Origin: a virus
DNA: 30,310 bases
Reading direction: 5' to 3' (one strand)
Virus record (IMG/VR): IMGVR_UViG_3300046007_003502
Location: 1-30,310 of that record
How positions within the stretch are numbered: the first letter of the stretch is position 1; the number at the start of each line of letters is the position of its first letter. Positions 1 to 7,700 of this stretch are shown one piece after another. The notes below the pieces were generated by a model. The model made no database searches. It had not been told where the DNA came from and saw only the letters and a list, made by a program, of their open reading frames with translations. The translations under genes were made by a program, and so were the position numbers.

Positions 1-50
1 TGTTCAATATATGGTTTCTTTACAAACGTACATACCAGTTGTGTCTTCAA
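1..50 (-). CDS. Probable 5' end of a further gene, cut by the window edge
   Basis: A reading frame opens with TTG at 50-48, overlapping the TGA stop of the upstream 60-aa gene (TTGA), and stays open to base 1. It would begin M-K-T-Q-L-V-C-T-F-V-K-K-P-Y-I-E. A purine-rich GAGAGAGG lies just upstream, though its spacing to TTG is short (about 2 nt). The only ATG nearby (33-31) runs into a stop after nine codons. Stop/start overlap is common in this operon, which favours a real coupled gene. Too little is visible to assign a function. Confidence 0.35.
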   Translation of the reverse strand, partial: MKTQLVCTFVKKPYIE

Positions 51-229
51 TACCTCTCTCTCATTTGTTCCCGAATATTTTCCATCACTTCTCTAACTAC
101 GACCGGATTATCAATCTTTTCATTTAAAATACCTAAAAGGGCATAAAGATGTTCCTCATTTTTCAAATCTATTATACCAGATGGTATTTTTTTAGACCAT
201 TCTTCTAAAATATCTTCTATAATTTTCAT
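47..229 (-). CDS. Small conserved-looking phage protein (60 aa), function unknown
   Basis: This short acidic, probably all-helical protein has the pattern LEEWSxxxPSGIxDLKNxxHLxxL in its first half. I associate similar EWS...HL patterns with small hypothetical proteins of environmental tailed phages, but cannot confirm this by search. The ATG at 229 lies about 33 nt downstream of the ATATTTATA box at 262-270, so it may have its own transcript in addition to read-through from the polymerase-like gene. There is no signal peptide or membrane segment. The stop overlaps the putative start of the next gene, suggesting translational coupling. No function can be assigned. Confidence 0.75.
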   Translation of the reverse strand: MKIIEDILEEWSKKIPSGIIDLKNEEHLYALLGILNEKIDNPVVVREVMENIREQMRERY

Positions 230-260
230 TTCAAAATTCCTATTGAACGTTATTCTATGA

Positions 261-1475
261 TTATAAATATGGAGTTATACTACCAAAATCACTACCGATG
301 GAGCATTTAGTCGTCATATCGTCAGTTTCAAAAGCACGTTTTAATTGTGGTATCAATTTTAATTCATCGGGTGGAACGTCAAATACAAAAGCATCGTAAA
401 GATACATACAAAGTACAGTCTTTTTGTTAGACATTAAAGACAAAATTTTGTTTAGTTTACGAACATTGTACTCAGTCTCTAACGATTGTAAAAAATAATT
501 GAACACCTTATTTGGTGTTGGATTTTCTATTTCACGGAATCTCTTGTGATAAAAATATGACTCTGTATACCCTTTATTGATATACTCGTCGTACAACTCA
601 TCAATCATTGCCTGAACTCTTTGGAAGAATGGATGTTGAATAAATTGGTCTGTAATTGTTCCATATATGTTTTGGAATACTCGTGACTTTACTTCGTCAT
701 ATGGAATATCAAGATTCAACTGTTCTTTTATTTCTTCGTATGGATGTTTAGTAAAATTGTAGTAAAGAATCTTTGCCAATAACTTAATGTGAAATGCATC
801 ATAGTCAAACTGGACAATCTTTCCTCCTTCAAACCGAGAATGAATTTTATTACGTGTACCGTCGTTTTTATTCAAAGCAGAAAAGTTAAAGTTGTTCCAT
901 GAGTTACTTGGTCGAGAAGTTGCGGTATACCACATATAGTTTTGTTTCTTCATCTCATCACCAACAGGGATTTCATTCGATTCTATAAACTTGAATGTAT
1001 TTGTAAAATCTTCACAGTAATCTATACATTCTTTGGAAATCTTTTCTGGTTTATAATATGGAAGAGTAAAGAGAATGACATTCTCGGCAAACTCAATCAA
1101 TTTAGAAAGTGGAATTATCTTGGTTAACTTTTTAGAATCATAATACCGTGAGTAAAAATTCTCCATGACATTTGTATAGAATTCTTGTATATTTACATGG
1201 TCATGTATGTAATAATGAAGAAAAGAGTTTAAGTCTATACCACCGTCAAATGAATGGTACAACATAGACTTCTTATTCAATACAAGAGAGTTTGGATGAA
1301 TTTTTATAGAATCTAAACTGTAATCCGATGTTAATGCATCTGGGTGTGTGAAGTTTATTAGCTTCGTATCACCATTAACAAAATACAAATACAGACCAAC
1401 TATTTCCGAATCAGACGAATGGAAGTTATTGTTTGAAAAAAATGGAATACAAATACATGGATTATCTTGAAACAT
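261..1475 (-). CDS. Compact family-A DNA polymerase-like protein (404 aa)
   Basis: The C-terminal half carries the order of motifs expected of a family-A (Pol I-like) polymerase palm/fingers. They are TSRPSN...NFSALNK (about 186-202), motif A with FDYDAFHIKLL (catalytic Asp near 224), motif B with K263-x3-F-x3-YG (271-272), and motif C with LYDAFVFDV (Asp361). The usual HDE of motif C is YDA, and the Arg four residues before the motif B Lys is Tyr, so catalysis may be altered. Residues 25-90 weakly resemble the 3'-5' exonuclease fold (EIVGLYLYF...NFTHPD) but I cannot find the acidic exo I motif, suggesting an inactive proofreading domain. At 404 aa it is much shorter than E. coli Pol I or Klenow. 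It overlaps the upstream structural gene by 14 nt, so it is expressed with tail genes. ATG start chosen; upstream SD is weak (GAG at -9). Confidence 0.75.
   Translation of the reverse strand: MFQDNPCICIPFFSNNNFHSSDSEIVGLYLYFVNGDTKLINFTHPDALTSDYSLDSIKIHPNSLVLNKKSMLYHSFDGGIDLNSFLHYYIHDHVNIQEFYTNVMENFYSRYYDSKKLTKIIPLSKLIEFAENVILFTLPYYKPEKISKECIDYCEDFTNTFKFIESNEIPVGDEMKKQNYMWYTATSRPSNSWNNFNFSALNKNDGTRNKIHSRFEGGKIVQFDYDAFHIKLLAKILYYNFTKHPYEEIKEQLNLDIPYDEVKSRVFQNIYGTITDQFIQHPFFQRVQAMIDELYDEYINKGYTESYFYHKRFREIENPTPNKVFNYFLQSLETEYNVRKLNKILSLMSNKKTVLCMYLYDAFVFDVPPDELKLIPQLKRAFETDDMTTKCSIGSDFGSITPYL
262..270 (-). promoter_or_regulatory. ATATTTATA box (putative late promoter or processing site) upstream of the 60-aa gene
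   Basis: The minus strand reads ATATTTATA here, overlapping the last codons and stop of the polymerase-like gene and about 33 nt before the ATG at 229. It matches the box seen in nearly every long intergenic gap of the window. Because it also encodes the terminal residues PYL-stop, this copy is the least certain. Confidence 0.4.
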
Positions 1476-2136
1476 TATTTGATCTCGACTTATCGTATAT
1501 TGAGTGTTCTCTTGGGTTGTTTAATATTTGTCTCAATATAGGAAATTTTTTCGAGAATCTAACAATAATTCTATTATTCGTATCAACAACACCTGATACT
1601 TTAAGAATACCGTTCTGATATTGGTCGAACTCTGGACCAGTTAGTTTCCACGGTATTATTATGTAGTCCCACAGATATTGGTTTATACCAACATTGTCTT
1701 TATTAAAATCTTCAAGTTGTCTTGAATCCACTTCAAATATGATTTTATTGGGTTCATTTCTTTTATACACAAAATATCTATCCATACTACCGTCAGCAAC
1801 TTGGTCACTATTTGGAACAACTTTAACGGCTCTCGGTGCAATGTATTTCCAAGTTTGTTGTGAACCAACGATTGGTAATTTTTGACCATTATAAACTGTA
1901 TAATTTTTTAAATCCAAATATCTAAAGTAAGCTTCTGGATTGTCCTTGTAAACTACTAATCGGAATGACCTGTTTGGATCCCACTCTCGTTCACTATAAA
2001 CTTCTCCGTTTGAATATTTGTGGTAGTAGCCAACATATTCTCTCCAGTTATCTAAAAACATCCATTCTTTACCTGATGTGTATAGATTTCTTTGGATTTG
2101 ACTTTCTGGATAATATATCTTTTTACGAAATGCCAT
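1462..2136 (-). CDS. Conserved structural-module protein (224 aa), function unknown
   Basis: This soluble protein is rich in aromatic residues and has an N-terminal pattern KxIYYPxSQIxxNLYTxGxEW...YVGYYHxYSxGEVY. I associate this with uncharacterised proteins in the virion clusters of environmental myoviruses (recognition from memory, not a search). The start ATG is preceded by AAGGTG at proper spacing, and the upstream hub gene ends only 8 nt earlier, so the SD overlaps the hub stop. There are no membrane segments or repeats. Its place directly after the baseplate hub suggests a baseplate or tail-tip component, but the sequence gives no direct proof. Confidence 0.8.
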   Translation of the reverse strand: MAFRKKIYYPESQIQRNLYTSGKEWMFLDNWREYVGYYHKYSNGEVYSEREWDPNRSFRLVVYKDNPEAYFRYLDLKNYTVYNGQKLPIVGSQQTWKYIAPRAVKVVPNSDQVADGSMDRYFVYKRNEPNKIIFEVDSRQLEDFNKDNVGINQYLWDYIIIPWKLTGPEFDQYQNGILKVSGVVDTNNRIIVRFSKKFPILRQILNNPREHSIYDKSRSNNVSR

Positions 2137-2144
2137 ACTTCACC

Positions 2145-4364
2145 TTACTTCTTAAATAATATAGAACCGTCACCGGGTGTAATTGTACCGTTCTGAACTC
2201 CGGTTCCTGTTCCTACTCCACTAACTCTTTGTGGATTTGTTGTTGTAAATCCGTTTCCAAAAGTAAATTTTCCAGCTTGAGGTGCAGTTTGTTTAACCAC
2301 CGGAGTTGAACCCGGTGCAGATGGTAATGCTCCTTGATTTTCAGGTCTTGCCCACGGTGCAAGTAAATAACTTGGGGTGTTTTGATTACCCGTTCCTTCG
2401 CCATTTACTTGTGGTGCACCATCACCAAGACTTGTTACTCTAGCAACTGTTTCTAACTGTGTAGTCCAGTCTTTATTTTCAATAGAGTGTATTATCTTGG
2501 TTACAGTAAATACCATTTTATATGTTGTATTGTAAGCAGATGGTATCATTGTAGTTGATAACGTATCACCAAACTTAAATCCATTTATACCATCCATGTT
2601 AACAGAAAACTTAACTGGATAAATTGCCTTATTCAACCAGTGGGCGTCTTGTGCATTCGATGTTCTTTTTATCTTAACAAGAAATCCACGGAGTTCTTCA
2701 GACCATTTGTCACTAAATCCACTAGCCATTCCATCAAATCTTAACCGTGATATGTTAGTTTTTGCATCAACATATTCTGTATCATATGCAGCATTATCTC
2801 GTTGTTCTTTTGTTGCGATTCTAACGTTAGATTGTTCTGGCTTTGTATTACCACGAGCAGCAGTAAATGCTGCCATTGCCATTGCAGGTGGTGGTTGAGA
2901 TGATATAGAAACACTACGGATTATTGGCTTAAATATCGTCGGTTCAAACTTATATGGATTTACAGTCAATCCAGTATGAAGATTGGTATCTTCTATTGTA
3001 AGAATAGATTTTAAGTTTTGTCCAGTTACATTATTTAGTTTTGGTTCAAACAAAACAGGAGTTAAGTCATACATATCACCAGACGCATAGTTTATTCTTT
3101 TACAAAATTCATCCAACAATTTTGGTAAAGTTTTGTACGGAATGTTGTTTGCGTTGTCAGATATAAAACCTTCGTATGTACTTTTTACATAATCTGTTCC
3201 AAGTAATATCTCACCTATATTTATAGTACCTTCTTTCTTATTTGATGTTAATGGGTTTGAAGTATCACCACCTTGTCCAAATGGTTGTAATTGACCGTAT
3301 CTCCCCATCAATTTATCTGGAAAATATACATCAACTGGATGAGAAGACACTACATCGGGTAGATATTGCGTTTCATTACCGTAACATTGAACCGCAAAAA
3401 TCTGTTTTACTGGGTCATCGAATTGGTCTAATAGTTCATTTATAAACTGAGCAAGTGCACCAAATTTAACATACCATTGTGTTTTCGTTACACGAGAAGC
3501 ATTTTGTGTATCACCACCGTCGGTTTCTTGAGATTCTTGTAAAGGCAATCCAATAGCAAAATAATCTAATTTATTGTTGACTGTACTTTCTCTTGGAACA
3601 TATTGAGACTGTCCGTCTCCGAGTGCAATAGATGAACTCAATCTTGATAAATCTGCATCGATTACTTTTGATAAGTTACTACCAACCATTTCCTTACCAG
3701 CCGCATCCACAGTTTTAACTGTGTTATCACTTTTATTCATCATGTCCGCAGATATACCTATAGCAAGACCTGATGGAGAAATTATAGAAACATTTGCACT
3801 TACAGATAAGTCGTTATTAAAGTTCCAGTTAAAATCATAAACAATACCTGTAAATTCTCCAGTGCACGCTCTTTGATTGTGTGCATATGTACTCCAACCC
3901 CATCTTAAATTTATCTCTCGACCCGGTACAAAAAAAGCATCTTCTATACCACCAATATCAAATCCAGTTCCAGACATTCTTGGAAAGATAGTGAAACTCA
4001 TTTGTGCTTTCATAAAGGAACCAAGTTGTCCTTCATTTGTAATATCTACTTTTGTTAGGAGTGGTTTATTTGGAACATTTCTGTCTGCATTATAAAGAGT
4101 CAAATTACCCTTTGTGTCTGACATAACATTTGAACCAGCAGTACCTAAAACAATCGACGGTATATGTAAAGATTTTACAATTGCCCATGCAGTTTTTTGA
4201 TAACCCCACTCAACACTTTTTGGTGCAGATTTACCAACACTCCGCACTCTACGACCAACCAATACAGCTCTGTTGTTTAATTCTGATTGAACAAAACTAT
4301 TTACCGTTTGATAGAATGGGTTTACATTATTACTTTTACCATCGGATGAAAATACGGTTGCCAT
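2145..4364 (-). CDS. Baseplate hub protein, gp27/gpD-like (739 aa)
   Basis: The region at about residues 560-660 (NKAIYPVKFSVNMDGINGFKFGD..., then a WTTQLETVARV strand) has the form of the final domain of phage hub proteins of the T4 gp27 / P2 gpD / VgrG N-terminal family. In that family a 'GdxFxxxYlP...ykFxVtkxxHxi..W.T.le...r' stretch closes the tube-like fold. It follows the LysM gene by 3 nt, the usual place of a hub gene (tape measure, adaptor, LysM, hub). The protein is larger than T4 gp27 (about 390 aa) or P2 gpD, with a big middle section (about 230-480). The last 80 residues are low-complexity Gly/Pro/Gln/Thr, likely a flexible linker or spike-binding tail. SD GGAAAG lies inside the end of the LysM gene. 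Confidence 0.7.
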   Translation of the reverse strand: MATVFSSDGKSNNVNPFYQTVNSFVQSELNNRAVLVGRRVRSVGKSAPKSVEWGYQKTAWAIVKSLHIPSIVLGTAGSNVMSDTKGNLTLYNADRNVPNKPLLTKVDITNEGQLGSFMKAQMSFTIFPRMSGTGFDIGGIEDAFFVPGREINLRWGWSTYAHNQRACTGEFTGIVYDFNWNFNNDLSVSANVSIISPSGLAIGISADMMNKSDNTVKTVDAAGKEMVGSNLSKVIDADLSRLSSSIALGDGQSQYVPRESTVNNKLDYFAIGLPLQESQETDGGDTQNASRVTKTQWYVKFGALAQFINELLDQFDDPVKQIFAVQCYGNETQYLPDVVSSHPVDVYFPDKLMGRYGQLQPFGQGGDTSNPLTSNKKEGTINIGEILLGTDYVKSTYEGFISDNANNIPYKTLPKLLDEFCKRINYASGDMYDLTPVLFEPKLNNVTGQNLKSILTIEDTNLHTGLTVNPYKFEPTIFKPIIRSVSISSQPPPAMAMAAFTAARGNTKPEQSNVRIATKEQRDNAAYDTEYVDAKTNISRLRFDGMASGFSDKWSEELRGFLVKIKRTSNAQDAHWLNKAIYPVKFSVNMDGINGFKFGDTLSTTMIPSAYNTTYKMVFTVTKIIHSIENKDWTTQLETVARVTSLGDGAPQVNGEGTGNQNTPSYLLAPWARPENQGALPSAPGSTPVVKQTAPQAGKFTFGNGFTTTNPQRVSGVGTGTGVQNGTITPGDGSILFKK

Positions 4365-4367
4365 ATA

Positions 4368-4703
4368 TTATCTTTCCATGTTTTCATTATCCATTAAGGT
4401 TCTTATACCAACATATTCATCATAAAAAGGAATTCTTATAACTTTTCCAGCAGGCACATTAAAACTTCCTTTTCCAAGATTATTTGCTTTCGCTATAACA
4501 AACCAAAGAGATTCGTCACCATAAAATTCTTTTGCCAATAAATCTAAACGGTCACCTTCTTGTGAAAGTATTTTAGTGTCATCCTGAGTTACAAAATCTG
4601 GATACATCACAGTTGATAGTCTTCTGACGTATTTTATGTTTCCGTCATTTTCGACTTTCTTTGAGTTATTAACTATTGTTGCGACTTCATATCTGTTTGC
4701 CAT
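4368..4703 (-). CDS. LysM-domain baseplate protein, gp53/gpX-like (111 aa)
   Basis: Residues about 35-95 form a LysM-like fold: a turn with SQEGDRLDLLAKEFYGDESLWFVIAKANN, then GKGSFNVPAGKVIRIP. The pattern DxLxxLAxxFYGdxxLWWxIAxANn is typical of LysM modules in tail proteins such as P2 gpX and the T4 wedge protein gp53, where the domain packs against the tube or hub rather than cell wall. AAGGA lies 7 nt before the ATG. The gene sits 10 nt after the large adaptor-like gene and 3 nt before the hub, matching the compact baseplate order of contractile tails. Whether it corresponds to gpX or gp53 cannot be settled from sequence alone. Confidence 0.8.
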   Translation of the reverse strand: MANRYEVATIVNNSKKVENDGNIKYVRRLSTVMYPDFVTQDDTKILSQEGDRLDLLAKEFYGDESLWFVIAKANNLGKGSFNVPAGKVIRIPFYDEYVGIRTLMDNENMER

Positions 4704-4713
4704 AATATATTCC

Positions 4714-7700
4714 TTATCTATCTATTCCACCATAAGGCGAACTCTCTTCACCCGGTGCATATCTATAAGTAGTTGTATCAGTTTGTGGGCCTTGGAAATT
4801 TTCAGGTAAAGATGGTTTAGTTAATGGATTTGTTTGAGAATCGTTAGATTCTTGTCTTGATGCAATACCATCACGTTCTTCAGGATTTACCTGTGGTATA
4901 GTTGATTCAGTTCCGGGTGGTATATTATAAAGTCTTCTATTTTCCTGAGTATCAAAGTTTTGTTTGTTTCCAGTTTCATCAACATCAAATGTCTTAAAGT
5001 AATTTACTCTAACATCATCATTTGGAATCAAACCATTTTCCAATTTACCAGCAGCACTATCATCGAATAGAGAATACATAACACCATTGTATTCTGGTCT
5101 GTAAACTCCTATCGGTGTGAATGAACACTCAGCACGTACAGTTTTTGGTAGTTGTAAAACACCAGGTGATGATTCATCTCCAGTTTGTCCAAGAAGATTT
5201 CTATCATCTTTTAGTTTTGCAGTTTCCCATGTTGTTTCACTATTATCAAAACTGTATCGAATACTTGTCATAAATCCAGGCATCTTTCTATAAAGATTAC
5301 CGATGTTCAAACGAATTATCGGTGCTCTCATAAATCCACCCTTCGTGTATTCAGGCGCAGTCCATGATGCCAGATTATTTAGTTTTCTCCACGATGCTTT
5401 CATTTCATCACGAGAAGTAATTTGTACTGTGAAATCAAATGTTATATCTCTATCATATCCTTGATAAACATAAAGAGGGTCTGCTCGTCCCATGTACTTA
5501 ATAGGAGTCCAGTCTGAATTATGACTATCTGATATGTTTCCAAATGTAGCTCTGAATACAATTACTTCCGCAGGTCTACTTTGAGTACCATTTATAGTTA
5601 ATCCTGTAAAGTAAAACTCTACTAAATCTTCGGCACCGGGTAAATTCTTGTTTTCATAACCACCAACTTCATATACGAGTTCCTTTGATATTTCAAATTT
5701 ACCACGTTTGTAATCTATGATGTTTATTCTATCTCCACGGAATTCATTATCTGGATTTTTTAATCTTGGTATAGAATGTCCTTCTTTTGCCTTTGCATAA
5801 GATATTGTATTCAAGAAAGGTTTATTTCGTTTAACACCAACTTTACCATGTTTTCCAAATCCAAATCTATCTTCGAGATTATTATTTTCGTAGTCTATTA
5901 TCTGTGGGTCTGAAATAAAAGATTCCATTTGAGGATTATTTAAATCTAAATCTGCTCTAAAATCATTCATGTCCCCAACATTTGTTACCGAGTTCTTTGA
6001 CCTACGTCTATCTCGTGTTACACCGAGTTTATCATAAGTTGCAGTTCTGTATTGCAAAAGTGGATTTGAAAGATTTGCATGAATAGGATTTACACCTTTT
6101 GCCAAACTCTCTGCTCTTTGTACTTGATTTGCGTCAACAGGTTTCAATCTGTTATCAAACAAATCATACTTTGGATCAAATGGATTTTGTTTTACAATCC
6201 TATCCACAGTTGATGGTTGTAAATTAGTTATATTGTTTGAATTTCTAGTTGTGTTCTCGTCATTTATTTCATAAGGACCACTTGGTAAATTGTAAGCAAT
6301 TGTCCTTAACATATTTGATAAATTGAACGAATCACTATATGTTGCCATTGCGGCGTAGTATGTGTTTCGCTTTGCACTTAACTGGTACTGTGGTTCTTTT
6401 TGTTCGCCTGTTAACATCAACAATGGAGTTGTTGTGTATGTTGTTAAATACGGATGTGTTGCACGGTTTATCTGTGTTCCACCGACTCCAAACAATGATT
6501 GAGGACCGCCAAAAGTAGATGACAATCTAACTATACCAGTTTGACCTGTTAATTTTTTAGCCAGTTCTAATCCAGCTTTAGCAAAAGCAGCAGTAGTTGC
6601 ATCAGCAGAAACATCAGCAGCAACAACAGGTTTAAATGAATTAGGTAGAAGTTCTTTCATCAATCCAATTAAACGGTTATAATCTTTTTGTCTATCAACA
6701 AGAGAAGGACTTTCTAGGTCATCAAACTTTTTATATTGTGGGTCGATGAATTTACTTTTACTTTCTCGTGCTAAAGTAGCATCTTCGTACCTATTCAAGT
6801 AATCCTTACTAAATGGAACTACACCGTGTCTTGGTAAATGTAAACCTACCCTTGCACTTGGTATATTCGCAATAATAGAAAGTGGATTAAATACTTGTGT
6901 TGCTGGTGCTCCCAAGAATGAACTCTCTGGTTTTAAAGGATTTATATCCACATTTGGATTCATTAACTGTAATCCAACTTGTCTTACATTAAACAAAAGT
7001 CCTTTAACACTAGCAGTCCATTTTCCAAGACGAATTGTATCTGCAAGTATTCTTTCTGTTTGTGTTACAACACCACCTCTTATTATACCATCGTCAAATG
7101 TTACACCAAATCCCCAACGTTGATTTTCAACTTCACCATCACGTTGAATACCACGGACAACATAAGGTTGGAAGAAAAATGCCGGCTCTGAATTAACAGA
7201 TTCTTTTTGTAGTTTGTATTTAGAATACTGTAAATCTAAAGGAGATGGTGAACGTCTTGTTGTTGCCCATTTAGTAACAAATCCAAGATTCTCCGTTCCT
7301 TCTTTCAATGCTCTTTCATACTTCTTGAGATATGAACCAGCTTTTGCACCAGTCTTTATTTGACCGTCTGGTATTTGTGAATCTAATGTAGATACAAGTG
7401 TACCATCTATCCACGGTCTTGGTCCTAATGATTTTGGTGCGTATTTCTCGTCTTTGTCTTTTGTTGTTTTCATTCCACCACGAATTGCACGAGAAACTTC
7501 AATTCCCAATCGAGTACCAGATTCTGCATTGTAATTTAGTAACGGAGATATATTTGGATAAAGTGTACCATCAAAAGTTGACATATTAACCATGAATCCA
7601 GTTCTTTCAGATGGAGTGTAACCAAAGAATGAAGTGTATGGGACTCGTCTTACCGATGAACGTAAAGTTGTTCCTGCAAATGAAAGTGAGGAATATTGTT

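Noticed and set aside
3210-3230. T4-style late box (TATAAATA in sense orientation) on the minus strand
   Set aside because: It lies inside the hub gene where it encodes T-I-N-I-G, is far from any start codon, and is a single occurrence in AT-rich sequence.
4130-4441. 103-aa open frame on the plus strand spanning the hub and LysM genes
   Set aside because: It crosses the boundary of two well-supported minus-strand genes and shows no protein-like features.
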